Positions 1 through 7,250 of a DNA stretch of 64,000 nucleotides are shown here, in pieces. This DNA is from Celeribacter ethanolicus. Lineage in GTDB: Bacteria; Pseudomonadota; Alphaproteobacteria; Rhodobacterales; Rhodobacteraceae. The notes under the pieces were generated by a model. That model was given only the letters and a program-made list of their open reading frames with translations, was not told the DNA's origin and searched no databases. The stretch lies in contig NZ_LRUC01000041.1 in assembly GCF_001550095.1 (NCBI RefSeq), positions 1 to 64,000 of the forward strand, read 5' to 3'. The position numbers were made by a program, and so were the translations under genes. Position 1 is the stretch's first letter. Every line of letters starts with the position of its first letter.

Positions 1-254
1 TTTGTGGTTCCAGCCAAAACCTTTGACGTTCCGCAGATGCAAAAAGCACAGACCAAACCCCCAACTCCTCTTGGCCGTTGTCAGCGCGACAAGCCAATCG
101 GCGATCAGCTCGTTCTCAGCTCTGAGCGTCGGCTGATATCGATAGCACGTCTCACTGATGCTGAATGCTCGGCAGGCCAAAGCAATGCTGACGGACCGGT
201 GCCGAACCGCCCACTCGGCCATCTCTCTGCGTTGAGACGGCCTTACCACTTTTT
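1..254 (-). CDS. IS3-family transposase OrfB, N-terminal part (runs off window)
   Basis: Reading the minus strand in the -1 frame relative to OrfA gives an uninterrupted peptide that begins with VVRPSQRREMAEWAVRHR and continues to the window edge. This is the usual start of the integrase subunit in IS407-like IS3 elements. The DDE catalytic domain lies outside the window. There is no convincing independent start, so the product is most likely made as an OrfAB fusion by frameshifting at the A-rich slippery site at the end of orfA. Family assignment is secure; whether the full element is intact cannot be judged. Confidence 0.85.
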
Positions 255-509
255 TCCAAGCGCTTCCTTCAACAGGTCGTTTTGCATGCTCTTCTCGGCA
301 TACATGCGCTTGAGGCGCTTGTTTTCCTCGTCGAGCTCTTTCATCCGCGCCATCAGGCTCGCATCCATGCCGCCATACTTCGAGCGCCATTTGTAAAAGC
401 TCGCCGAACTCATCCCATGCTCACGGCACAGATCCGCAACCGGCACACCGCCTTCGGCCTGTTTCAAAATACTCATGATCTGAGCGTCGCTGTATTTCGA
501 TTTCTTCAT
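243..509 (-). CDS. IS3-family transposase OrfA
   Basis: An 88-residue protein opening MKKSKYSDAQIMSILKQAE with an N-terminal helix-turn-helix (about residues 8-45, including VADLCREHGMSSASFYKW) and a leucine-zipper-like tail (about 50-85). It binds the element's terminal repeats and, fused to OrfB, forms the transposase. The ATG at 509 is preferred over the upstream in-frame ATG at 551 because AGGAG lies just before it and homologues start at MKKS. The element sits inside another transposase gene (558-914), so it is the younger insertion. Its left end should lie near 570-590, where CCCCGAAATTTAGGGG forms a short palindrome. Confidence 0.9.
   Translation of the reverse strand: MKKSKYSDAQIMSILKQAEGGVPVADLCREHGMSSASFYKWRSKYGGMDASLMARMKELDEENKRLKRMYAEKSMQNDLLKEALGKKW
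249..255 (-). promoter_or_regulatory. Programmed -1 frameshift slippery heptamer (A AAA AAG)
   Basis: On the minus strand the last codons of orfA read GGA AAA AAG TGG TAA, which places an A6G heptamer in the phase needed for -1 slippage. The -1 frame then runs straight into OrfB. This is the standard way IS3 elements make OrfAB. Seen directly; use in this copy is inferred from the family. Confidence 0.8.
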
Positions 510-557
510 CAGAATCTCCTCTTTTATCTTTCGAGAAAATTCTACTTTCAAACGCCC

Positions 558-914
558 CTAAATTTCGGGGGGATTACCGTAAGCCTTGAGGATGCGATAG
601 ACCGAAGCCTCTGATACAAAATACTTTTCCGCATCAGTGAACTGCACGGCCAATTCGCGGGGCGACAGATCGCTTTCCAGCAGGGCCAGATCCTTGATCT
701 TCTCGCGAACCGGCTCGGGAATGCGGTTCCAGACCCGTGACGGCTTGGGACTACGATCCTCAAGTGCCTCAGGTCCCCCGGCCAGATACCTGTCATACCA
801 GCGATAAAATGTGGTCCTCGGGATGCCCAGCTTGTCTAGGGTGCGTTTGGTTGGCAGATGCGATCCTTCGACCAAGCGGATGATCTCAAGCTTCTCGGAT
901 GCGGGATACCTCAT
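558..914 (-). pseudogene. IS3-type transposase first ORF, disrupted by the neighbouring IS3 element
   Basis: From the ATG at 914 the protein starts MRYPASEKLEIIRLVEGSHL and contains two winged-helix segments (KRTLDKLGIPRTTFYRWY; SPRELAVQFTDAEKYFVSE). It matches the N-terminal DNA-binding half of a helix-turn-helix IS3 transposase. Homology ends at about ...VYRILKA, after which the frame runs into the end of the IS3 element at 1 to about 580 and terminates. The remainder of the gene should lie on the far side of that element, outside the window. This older IS is itself inserted in or beside an rcnA-like gene remnant. Confidence 0.75.
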
Positions 915-933
915 GCGTCTCGCCTCAGGGCGC

Positions 934-1185
934 ACAGGCACATGGCAGACCATCCTATTTGGCCTCTCGGGCGGGCTGATCCCCTGCCCCGCCGCGATCA
1001 CCGTGTTCATCCTGTGCCTGCATCTGGACAAGGTTGCGCTCGGCCTCACCTTGGTCAGCGACTTTTCCATCGGCCTCGCCGCCACGCTTGTCGCGGTTGG
1101 TATCGTCGCCGCGCTCAGTCTGAAAGCGATCTCCGCCCGCACCTCGCGCTTTGATGCGCTTATGGCGGCCGCCTGGCTCTCCGCC
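934..1185 (+). pseudogene. rcnA-like nickel/cobalt efflux gene fragment (NicO family)
   Basis: About 83 codons read TWQTILFGLSGGLIPCPAAI and continue through VALGLTLVSDFSIGLAATLV. This is the conserved C-terminal membrane region of RcnA/NicO Ni(II)/Co(II) exporters, including the GGLIPCPAA motif. No start codon belongs to it: upstream sequence is the IS transposase beginning at 914, and after about 1185 the frame passes into unrelated AT-rich sequence. Both ends are therefore lost and the fragment is dead. It marks the site where insertion elements and an integrase module entered. Confidence 0.75.
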
Positions 1186-1315
1186 ACCTACCATTTTCAT
1201 ACAGTTACGTTCAGACCCATTCAGCGTCAGATGGCGCTGTTTTTGTTTGATTATCTGCATTCGTTGTTGATATTAGGACTTCTTCGATTACACTCATTTC
1301 TGTTCATTAGGTGGT

Positions 1316-2098
1316 ATGAAATGTGGTATATTCATGGTTCTGCATAGCGGCAAACTGACCAAGAATCTGGTGCGAACGCTTGGCTCCGGTCGGCACGGCG
1401 ACGGGAATGGACGCTATCTCGTGCTGGACCCGAGCGACGCACGGCGCTGGATTGTGCGCGTCACCGTCAAGAGGCAGCGGAATCGGGAGGGCAAACCCCT
1501 GCGTACCGATTTTGGTTTGGGTGGCGCGGACATTGTGACGCTGAACCAAGCGCGCGACCGTGCCCTCGAATATCGCCGCATGGCGAAACAAGGCCTCAAC
1601 CCGCGCTACAATGTCCGCCAAGAGGTGCCTTGCTTCGAAGAGATCGCCCAGCAGGTTCACATTGAGCGCCTGCCAACGTGGAAGAACCCCAAGCACGGGC
1701 AGCAATGGATCAACACGCTCGCCGAATATGCTTTCCCGAAGATCGGGCGCTTGCCGGTGTCGGAGGTCGGGCAGCCCGAGGTGTTACAGGTTCTGCTCCC
1801 GATTTGGACCGAGAAGCACGAAACGGCCAAGCGCGTGGCGCAGCGGATCAAGGCCGTGCTGGATGTGGCAAAGTCGAAGGGCTTCTACACAGGCGAAAAT
1901 CCCGTCAGCACGATCCGCGATGCCAAGGTCTTGCCGCGCGTCAAACAGAAGGTTCAGCACCACAAGGCGATGCGCTGGCAAGATGTCCCCGCCTTCTACG
2001 CGGATCTCGCTACGCGGGACGCTACGGCGGCAAAGGCGCTGATGTTCACCTGCCTGATCACACTCGAAGAAGCGCGGGCGGCAGGGTTCCTTCGATGA
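1316..2098 (+). pseudogene. P4-type tyrosine integrase, truncated before the catalytic domain
   Basis: The 260-residue product has the N-terminal arm-binding DUF4102-like region (GKLTKNLVRTLGSGRHGDG, strand-rich to about residue 80) and the SAM-like core-binding domain (about 100-235, ending KALMFTCL). Family members then continue with the R-H-R-Y catalytic domain, roughly 170 further residues. Here the sequence switches to ITLEEARAAGFLR and stops, so every catalytic residue is missing. It cannot recombine DNA alone. Its stop overlaps the ATG of the Mob-like gene at 2095, so a deletion probably joined the two. Confidence 0.85.
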
Positions 2099-3426
2099 CG
2101 GGTTCATTCAAATCCTTCGTCCGCGCCGCGAATGTGAAGGCAGGATCGACGGGGAAAACGTCGATGGGCGGGATCGAGGCCCATGCCAAACGGCTCGACA
2201 AGACCTCGTTGCTGCGCCGTGTCCGCGCACTTGACCCCTTGGCATGGTCGAAGATGGGAGCGGGCATCAACGCGGGCGGTTGCGACCTCTGGGATGCCTT
2301 CAAGCGGCACAAGGAAGAGACCGGCGCGGTTGAACGCGGTGGTTCGTCATTGGCCCTGCACATGCTGGTGGGCGTGTCGCGGGAATGGCTGGAAGAGGAC
2401 GGGCGCGATGCGCATTCAGCAGAGAACGACCGCATCCAGCGGCTGTTCGATGAAGCCAAGGCTTGGGCGGAAAGCTGGGCGGGCGAAGGCTCGGTCATCC
2501 ACATGCGCTTTGATCTGGACGAGCAAGGCAGCGGCAACGTCGATCTGGTGGTCGTGCCGGTGCGTATGCAGCGGCGCAAGTCTCGCAAGAACGCGGCGGC
2601 CAAGGAGGTGCTGACGATCTCGACGCGGATGGCGAAGGAAGAGTTGCGCAAAGCGATGAAGGCCAAGAATTCCGGTCAGGCGATGCAGTCGAGCTGGAAT
2701 GCTTGGTGCAAGGACCGCCTCGATCTGCGGATTGAGCGCGGGAAGAGTTCAGATCAAACACGAAGAAAGCACATCCATGCCGATATTCTGCGCGCGGAAG
2801 GCGACAAGCAGCGGGCCGAACATAACGCGGCCATGGCGGCGGTGGAGGTCGAGAAGAGGCAGGCCATCGCGCGGGCGGAGGCTGAGGCCAAGGCCGCCAG
2901 CGAAGCGCTGTTTCTCTGGGCGAAGGCGGCTAGTGGTCCCTATCACGGGCTGCTTCTAGAGGATATGAGCGAGGCCGAAGAGCAGGCCTATGACCTGCAT
3001 CGCATGGTCGTAGGCCGCTATCGCGGAGCGCTGCGTGCAGAGCGCGATGGGCGGCTTTACCCCGAGCAAAGCCGCTTCCTGTCGGAACTGCGCAATGCCG
3101 AACCGGACCCCGATCGCTATGTCGCGGCGGCCCTGACCGAGGCAGTCAGCGGCGCGAGCATCGGCCTCGACATGATCCAGCGGATTTCAAAGTTGATGCG
3201 GCGGCTGTTGCAGCGCATTGTTCAAGCCGTCGATGCGCATCTGTTGCGCTATTGGACGCGCGAAGATGGCGGGCATAAATGGGATGTGACTACCGCACGG
3301 CTGTGCTTAGGATCGGCGGAACTGGTTGATCTGGAAGCGCGGACGGAGCGCGAGGCCGAAGAGCTGCGAGTGGCGGAACCTGTCTATCGTAGTTTATCTG
3401 AGAGAGTGGGCCGACTTGATCCGTAA
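2095..3426 (+). CDS. Mob/Pre-like plasmid mobilisation protein with degenerate HUH motif
   Basis: A 443-residue protein starting MTGSFKSFVRAANVKAGS; the ATG overlaps the truncated integrase stop. Residues about 20-45 resemble the Mob/Pre box (GGIEAHAKRLDKTS). A central beta-rich region (ALHMLVGVSREWLEE, then VIHMRFDLDEQGSGNVDLVVVPV) matches the Mob_Pre fold, but the usual metal-binding HxH before the VP is replaced by NVD, so nicking activity is doubtful. Residues about 210-290 form a charged alanine-rich coiled coil. If active it would nick oriT and act in conjugative mobilisation. No oriT is recognised. Family assignment is moderate. Confidence 0.6.
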   Translation: MTGSFKSFVRAANVKAGSTGKTSMGGIEAHAKRLDKTSLLRRVRALDPLAWSKMGAGINAGGCDLWDAFKRHKEETGAVERGGSSLALHMLVGVSREWLEEDGRDAHSAENDRIQRLFDEAKAWAESWAGEGSVIHMRFDLDEQGSGNVDLVVVPVRMQRRKSRKNAAAKEVLTISTRMAKEELRKAMKAKNSGQAMQSSWNAWCKDRLDLRIERGKSSDQTRRKHIHADILRAEGDKQRAEHNAAMAAVEVEKRQAIARAEAEAKAASEALFLWAKAASGPYHGLLLEDMSEAEEQAYDLHRMVVGRYRGALRAERDGRLYPEQSRFLSELRNAEPDPDRYVAAALTEAVSGASIGLDMIQRISKLMRRLLQRIVQAVDAHLLRYWTREDGGHKWDVTTARLCLGSAELVDLEARTEREAEELRVAEPVYRSLSERVGRLDP

Positions 3427-3500
3427 TCCATCAAGCTGTAGCGATCGGGACATTTTTTTGTTAAAAATAGCTTTGGAGGCTGGTAAGATTTCACTTCAGT

Positions 3501-3899
3501 TCAGCCTGGACGCACAACGCCCAAAACCAACAAAATTTGGGCAACTGAAGTGACCGCCGCCATATATAAAAACAACAAGACAAATCCGGATAGTCGTTGC
3601 CACATTTTTGCGTCTTTGGGATTCGGTATTCTGGATGCCTCCAATAGAAAAAGGCCACCAACAACTACATTAGCTACCGTAAGTGCCATCCCGATGATCG
3701 CAAGAGAGATACCAGCAAAAATACTTAGCATAATTGGCTCAATACCGAAGGGAATACTGATTGCGCCACTGGCATCGAATTGCTGTGCGATAGCTGAACG
3801 ATTTTGCAATATGGCCCTGCCGGCGGTAAATGAAGTCGCTGCGATCAAATAGTTTCGAAGATGCGCAGCAACAGCGTTGGTAGTTTCAGATATCCTCAT
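3501..3899 (-). CDS. Small membrane protein, unknown function
   Basis: A 132-residue protein starting MRISETTNAVAAHLRNYLI with about three hydrophobic spans (roughly residues 15-32, 50-88 and 103-129). No recognisable family motif. Codon use and composition are more AT-rich than the flanking genes, consistent with recent transfer. It is convergent with the Mob-like gene and stands alone. The promoter region contains an array of CCACTT half-sites (3948-3979), suggesting a dedicated repressor. The function cannot be assigned. Confidence 0.55.
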   Translation of the reverse strand: MRISETTNAVAAHLRNYLIAATSFTAGRAILQNRSAIAQQFDASGAISIPFGIEPIMLSIFAGISLAIIGMALTVANVVVGGLFLLEASRIPNPKDAKMWQRLSGFVLLFLYMAAVTSVAQILLVLGVVRPG

Positions 3900-3947
3900 T
3901 ATGACCTTCCATAAGTTGATCGGACATTTGGTTGCATCAGTGATATT

Positions 3948-3979
3948 CCACTTTTTAAGTGGTAACGCACTACCACTTA
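3948..3979. promoter_or_regulatory. Inverted-repeat operator candidate (three CCACTT half-sites)
   Basis: TAAGTGGTA (3956-3964) and TACCACTTA (3971-3979) are perfect 9-bp inverted repeats separated by 6 bp. A further CCACTT at 3948-3953 pairs with the first arm. The array lies 50-80 bp upstream of the minus-strand gene starting at 3899. The rest of the 3900-4262 gap shows no gene; a 71-codon open frame at 4115-4330 there lacks any protein signature. Confidence 0.5.
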
Positions 3980-4226
3980 TCCGGCGAGCCGGACCGCTCC
4001 GCTTAAGTTGTGCGCCCTGCGGGGCGGGTTTGCGCTACTAATAACGGAGATTCGATATTCATTCATTGGTGATTTCTACCGCCGCCCCCGCCTTCCCCTG
4101 CCATGTGAGAGGCGATGTCAGGCGGGGCCGGTGTGTGCAACGGTAGCCGGAAAATCCACATGAGCGAGACGCGAAGGATCGAGCGATTGTGGGGTTTCTG
4201 GCGGGGTCTTGCCCTGCGATGTGACA

Positions 4227-4250
4227 ATAGTGCTATAGCACTATCGCCCT
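4227..4250. repeat. 18-bp perfect palindrome plus CGCCCT tail, copy 1
   Basis: ATAGTGCTATAGCACTAT (4227-4244) is a perfect palindrome, followed by CGCCCTAT. A shorter copy of the same unit, ATAGTGCTATCGCCCTAT, occurs at 5091-5108, so the pair flanks the metallophosphoesterase gene. The half-site resembles that of the palindrome in front of the XRE gene at 6539 (GCACAAT/ATTGTGC). It could be an operator or a scar of cassette insertion. Confidence 0.55.
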
Positions 4251-4262
4251 ATCCCGCCGCGC

Positions 4263-5066
4263 TCAGACCTCCAGCACGAAAGCCGAATCGAACCCCACCT
4301 CCTCGCCCGGATATCCCCGTTGGTTCGTGACGAAGCGGATCGGGCCGTGATCACCTTCGACCGTCCGGCTCTCCCCCTCGTGGCTGTGGCCCCAGATCCA
4401 TGTGTCTATGTCGAAGCCCCGAATTTCGTCCCAGAGATCGTTGGCAAACCCGTTGTTCATCGCGCGCTTTTCGTGACCGCCGATGGTGCGCCACGGGGCG
4501 ATCAGCTCGCGCAGAGGCAGATGGTGGGTCATGACCACGGTCGGGCCATCGTGCGGGGTGCGCAGGGCGGCGAGGATCGCCGCCTTGTCCAGCGCGTGGC
4601 GTTCCAGCATGTCGTCGATGGCAAAGCGGGTATCGGGCCCGGTGCGAATGGCGCGGTAGTCCTGCATATAGGCCGAGACCATGATCCGCGCGAGGTCGTC
4701 GAACTCGGGGTAGAGTTGCAGATCCGTCCAGAGCGTCGCGCCGATGATACGGATACCCGCTATCTCGGTGGTCGCGCCATGCAGAACGCGGATGTCGAGG
4801 CCTTCGGCACGCAGTTCGGCAAGTTGACGATCTTCGTCGGCCAAAAGCTTCGACCAGACTGAGCCATAGGGTTCATGGTTGCCCCAGATCACCACCACCG
4901 GGCAGCTATATTTGCGCGCGGCTCGCGCTGAGATTTCCAGATGTCGTCCCCGCGTGTGCGTATCGCCCGCGATCAAAACCCCGTCCACTGGCGTAGACAG
5001 ATCGGGCAGATCGAAGCCGCCCCAGAATTCGTCATGCAGGTCGCTCCAGACCAGAAACCGCGCCAT
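4263..5066 (-). CDS. Calcineurin-like metallophosphoesterase
   Basis: A 267-residue soluble protein with the full set of metallophosphoesterase motifs: SDLHDEF near the N-terminus, GDTH (about 34-37), GNHE (about 61-64), THHLP (about 177-181) and GHSHE (about 227-231). These residues bind two metal ions and the phosphate; the substrate is unknown. No signal peptide, so it is cytoplasmic. It is the last gene of a minus-strand cluster (6464 to 4263) but is separated from the secreted-protein gene by 57 bp that contain a repeat (5091-5108), so it may have its own promoter. Fold certain, role unknown. Confidence 0.85.
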   Translation of the reverse strand: MARFLVWSDLHDEFWGGFDLPDLSTPVDGVLIAGDTHTRGRHLEISARAARKYSCPVVVIWGNHEPYGSVWSKLLADEDRQLAELRAEGLDIRVLHGATTEIAGIRIIGATLWTDLQLYPEFDDLARIMVSAYMQDYRAIRTGPDTRFAIDDMLERHALDKAAILAALRTPHDGPTVVMTHHLPLRELIAPWRTIGGHEKRAMNNGFANDLWDEIRGFDIDTWIWGHSHEGESRTVEGDHGPIRFVTNQRGYPGEEVGFDSAFVLEV

Positions 5067-5090
5067 ATCGCGCCCTCTTTTGATCGTATG

Positions 5091-5108
5091 ATAGTGCTAT
5101 CGCCCTAT
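5091..5108. repeat. Repeat ATAGTGCTATCGCCCTAT, copy 2
   Basis: This differs from the copy at 4227-4250 by absence of an 8-bp AGCACTAT segment. It lies 25 bp upstream of the metallophosphoesterase start, in the position of a promoter or operator. Confidence 0.5.
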
Positions 5109-5123
5109 ATCACCATTACGCGC

Positions 5124-5621
5124 TTAGTGCAGGTAGGGCTGGATCGCATCCAGCGCCTTGGCCGATCCCATAAGGCTGAACCTGTGCGCCCGCCCGCCGA
5201 AGCCGACCTCAACCCATTTTGCCGCGCGGATGTTTTCGACGAACAGCGCGGTCGCACCCATGCCTGCGGTGGAATAGTTGTCGAACAGAACCTCACCGCC
5301 GCGCGCCTCGAAGTCCAGTGCCTCGCCGTTCGAAAAGGTGACCTGCACCCGCTCTCGTGACCCAGGAACCTGCCCGCCCAGCATCACCTTCACCGTGCAG
5401 TTATCGAAGGAGCAGGCCCCGTCCGGCCCCAGCCCGTTCACCTCGTCCGAGCGGATGATCCAGATTTCATCACCCATCTTACGGCGCGGGCTGACATCGC
5501 CCGTCGCATTGGTGAAGGTCCAGAATTCGGCCCCGCCTTCCAGCGATGCCTCGAAATACCAGCCCTCGGCCATGGCGGGGCTGGACAGCGCAATCAGTGC
5601 GGCAGTGAGTATGGCTTTCAT
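5124..5621 (-). CDS. Secreted protein of unknown function
   Basis: A 165-residue protein with a clear Sec signal peptide (MKAILTAALIALSSPAMA, cleavage predicted after AMA-EG). The mature part is beta-rich and contains two cysteines in GACSFDNCTVKV that could form a disulfide. It resembles small periplasmic proteins of Rhodobacterales but no named family is recognised. Its ATG overlaps the stop of the small RHH gene by 4 bp, so the two are translationally coupled. The pairing of a DNA-binding RHH protein, a secreted protein and a metallophosphoesterase is unusual, and the shared role is unclear. Confidence 0.7.
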   Translation of the reverse strand: MKAILTAALIALSSPAMAEGWYFEASLEGGAEFWTFTNATGDVSPRRKMGDEIWIIRSDEVNGLGPDGACSFDNCTVKVMLGGQVPGSRERVQVTFSNGEALDFEARGGEVLFDNYSTAGMGATALFVENIRAAKWVEVGFGGRAHRFSLMGSAKALDAIQPYLH

Positions 5622-5785
5622 GATTTCAGATCCTCCGGAGGAATATCGACGCCAACCTCGACCAGCGCCTGAATGATCAACTGGCTCATGGTGATGCCGC
5701 GTTTCAGAGCTTCGATCCGCAGCGCCCTGTGGCCCTCGGCGCTGATGTAGAACGAGGTGTGTTTCTGCTCGCGCGGCCCGGTCAT
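5618..5785 (-). CDS. Small ribbon-helix-helix DNA-binding protein
   Basis: A 55-residue protein, MTGPREQKHTSFYISAEGHR then ALRIEALKRGITMSQLIIQALVEVG, too short for most gene finders. The pattern strand (KHTSFYISAEG), helix (HRALRIEALKRG), turn (ITMSQ), helix (LIIQALVEV) is that of an Arc/CopG-type RHH domain. It overlaps its neighbours by 4 bp at both ends (ATGA junctions), strong evidence that it is a real gene in an operon. A regulator or antitoxin-like role is possible, but no toxin gene is recognisable beside it. The plasmid already has its own ParB (RepB). Confidence 0.8.
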   Translation of the reverse strand: MTGPREQKHTSFYISAEGHRALRIEALKRGITMSQLIIQALVEVGVDIPPEDLKS

Positions 5786-6198
5786 CGGTAGGGGCTGGCC
5801 AGTCGCAGATTGGCGAAGCTGTGGATCAGGGTCGTGATGGCTTCCGGTGTCAGGCCATGCTCGACGAAAGTTTTATCCTCAAAACCGATCCGGATGTTCA
5901 GTCCGCCCTCCGGGTTCACTGCCAGCTCAAAATACGCACCATTGCACGGCGCGGCGAGCTTACGCGGGCTGGACCATTCCACAACCTCATCTGTCGGAAC
6001 CAGTTTACGCTGAACACCGATGCCGCTGTCCTCCAGAATGTCGATCAGCAGATCAAGCATTTCGGCGGCAGGCTCGTTGTCCTCGACCGTCCGAGGGGCA
6101 GTTGCATACTCGATCCAGCTTGGCTCAAGGAGTGGCTGCACCAGCGACCTGAGCCGCCGCTCCACGCCCTTCGGGTCATCCAGCGTCAGCGATACCAT
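5782..6198 (-). CDS. Hypothetical soluble protein
   Basis: A 138-residue protein starting MVSLTLDDPKGVERRLRSLV. It has no signal peptide or membrane span. It is acidic, with an alpha/beta pattern and a C-terminal segment (FEDKTFVEHGLTPEAITTLI) that looks like a short helix-rich tail. Not recognised. The start overlaps the end of the zinc-ribbon gene by 13 bp and its stop overlaps the RHH gene start, so it is firmly part of the operon. Confidence 0.7.
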   Translation of the reverse strand: MVSLTLDDPKGVERRLRSLVQPLLEPSWIEYATAPRTVEDNEPAAEMLDLLIDILEDSGIGVQRKLVPTDEVVEWSSPRKLAAPCNGAYFELAVNPEGGLNIRIGFEDKTFVEHGLTPEAITTLIHSFANLRLASPYR

Positions 6199-6464
6199 GC
6201 CTGCCCTCCACTCTTCTTCCCACGCAGTACAAAAAACAACACCGCAGCCAGCCCAAGGAACATCGCGATCAAAGGGAGCATGACGAGAACGCCGATGAAG
6301 TCACCGCGAAACAGAAAGTTAAAGGCAATCAGGATGAATGGCAGGGAAAGTGCACCCACGAATATTACAGTCTTTGGTATGGCTGCACCCTGTCTGGCAC
6401 CGCAGCCGGTGCAGATCGTGGCGTCGGGCGGGATCTCGGTCATGCAGTGGGGGCACTGGGGCAT
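6186..6464 (-). CDS. Zinc-ribbon membrane protein
   Basis: A 92-residue protein. The N-terminus MPQCPHCMTEIPPDATICTG followed by CGA carries two CxxC pairs typical of a zinc-ribbon (DUF/zf-ribbon_3 type). Residues about 33-80 contain two hydrophobic spans (VIFVGALSLPFILIAFNF; VLVMLPLIAMFLGLAAVLFF). The ATG at 6464 is chosen because the upstream frame shows no domain and would read through the XRE operator. It is the first gene of the cluster running to 4263 and is divergent from the XRE gene. Topology suggests a cytosolic zinc ribbon anchored to the inner membrane. Confidence 0.75.
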   Translation of the reverse strand: MPQCPHCMTEIPPDATICTGCGARQGAAIPKTVIFVGALSLPFILIAFNFLFRGDFIGVLVMLPLIAMFLGLAAVLFFVLRGKKSGGQAWYR

Positions 6465-6521
6465 GGGTATTCTCCAACTCGTCGAATGTATGTTAAAACA
6501 GGTAGAGTTAAAAGCGTCAAA

Positions 6522-6538
6522 GCACAATAGCATTGTGC
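6522..6538. promoter_or_regulatory. XRE operator candidate, perfect palindrome
   Basis: GCACAAT (6522-6528), AGC, ATTGTGC (6532-6538) forms a perfect 7-bp inverted repeat touching the ATG of the XRE gene at 6539 and lying 58 bp before the divergent gene at 6464. The position fits autoregulation of xre and control of the divergent operon. Confidence 0.65.
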
Positions 6539-6763
6539 ATGAAGACGACGCCCAAGAGCCCCCTGAGAGACATCGTTGCGCGCAACATGCGCAAGCTGCG
6601 CGCCGATCGTGGCTGGTCGCAGGAGTATCTGGCGAATAAGGCCGGGCTGAACCGGACCTATCTCAGCGCTGTCGAGCGCTCGGAGCAGAACATCTCGATC
6701 GACAATCTGTATCGGGTGGCCGAGGGGTTGGGCGTTGAGGCTTGGATGCTGCTGAAGCCTTGA
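6539..6763 (+). CDS. XRE-family helix-turn-helix regulator
   Basis: A 74-residue single-domain regulator: MKTTPKSPLRDIVARNMRKL, then GWSQEYLANKAGLNRTYLSAV (the helix-turn-helix, about residues 26-46) and a dimerisation tail ending LLKP. It resembles restriction-modification C proteins and small Rhizobiales XRE regulators, but no R-M genes are nearby. The ATG at 6539 is preferred to a TTG at 6533. The start codon abuts a perfect palindrome (6522-6538), consistent with autorepression and control of the divergent zinc-ribbon operon. Confidence 0.85.
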   Translation: MKTTPKSPLRDIVARNMRKLRADRGWSQEYLANKAGLNRTYLSAVERSEQNISIDNLYRVAEGLGVEAWMLLKP

Positions 6764-6865
6764 GGCCTGTCCCCCCGTGCGAACGGGCATCATCTTGATC
6801 AAGTGCCTTGGTGCTTAAACGCCAGAAGAAATAACCCAAAATGGGATAGTCCTCAAGCAGGATTA

Positions 6866-6888
6866 TCCGAATTCCGGATTTATTCGGA
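6866..6888. promoter_or_regulatory. Operator candidate before second XRE gene
   Basis: TCCGAAT (6866-6872) and ATTCGGA (6882-6888) are perfect 7-bp arms separated by 9 bp. A nested ATCCG/CGGAT pair lies at 6865-6879. The element ends 9 bp before the ATG at 6898 and overlaps the GGAG ribosome-binding site, a typical autoregulatory placement. Confidence 0.5.
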
Positions 6889-6897
6889 GTTCAAGAC

Positions 6898-7146
6898 ATG
6901 GGAAGAACCCTACGCAGTCCGGGGCATCTGGCCCTCATGGCGGCATTGAAGCAGGCGCGGTTGGACGCTGGTCTAACACAGACCGAGTTGGCAAATCGCC
7001 TAGAACGGCCTCAGTCCTTCGTCGCGAAATACGAGAATGGCGAACGGAAGGTGGAGGTCGTCGAATTCGTCCAGATTGTGAAAGCGATTGGTTGCGATGG
7101 TCGTATGATCTTAGACGATGTGGCGCGGGCGGAACTGGGTGCCTGA
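6898..7146 (+). CDS. XRE-family helix-turn-helix regulator, second copy
   Basis: An 82-residue protein with a helix-turn-helix at about residues 18-52 (LDAGLTQTELANRLERPQSF, then VAKYENGERKVEV) and a short C-terminal tail. It is of the small HTH_3 type often found with mobile elements or toxin-antitoxin loci. It is not closely similar to the XRE at 6539. The next gene downstream is only a remnant (7251-7415), so any former partner is lost. It lies 134 bp after the first XRE gene with its own inverted-repeat operator. Confidence 0.8.
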   Translation: MGRTLRSPGHLALMAALKQARLDAGLTQTELANRLERPQSFVAKYENGERKVEVVEFVQIVKAIGCDGRMILDDVARAELGA

Positions 7147-7250
7147 TACAATCACTGGTGGGTTCAATCCGTTGAAACCGCTAGAAAATGAATAACAATA
7201 GGTAAGACGACTCGTCATCGGATAAGGCGAGATTTGAGGGTTTTGAGCGG

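Noticed and set aside
1190-1320. tRNA gene or attachment site next to the integrase
   Set aside because: No cloverleaf or T-loop sequence is visible in the AT-rich gap and no duplicated core was found.
1678-3426. A single 582-residue protein from 1678
   Set aside because: The first 139 codons are out-of-frame integrase sequence; the real gene starts at the ATGA overlap at 2095.
4115-4330. 71-codon open frame
   Set aside because: Pro/Arg-rich end, overlaps the metallophosphoesterase 3' end, no ribosome-binding site or homology pattern.
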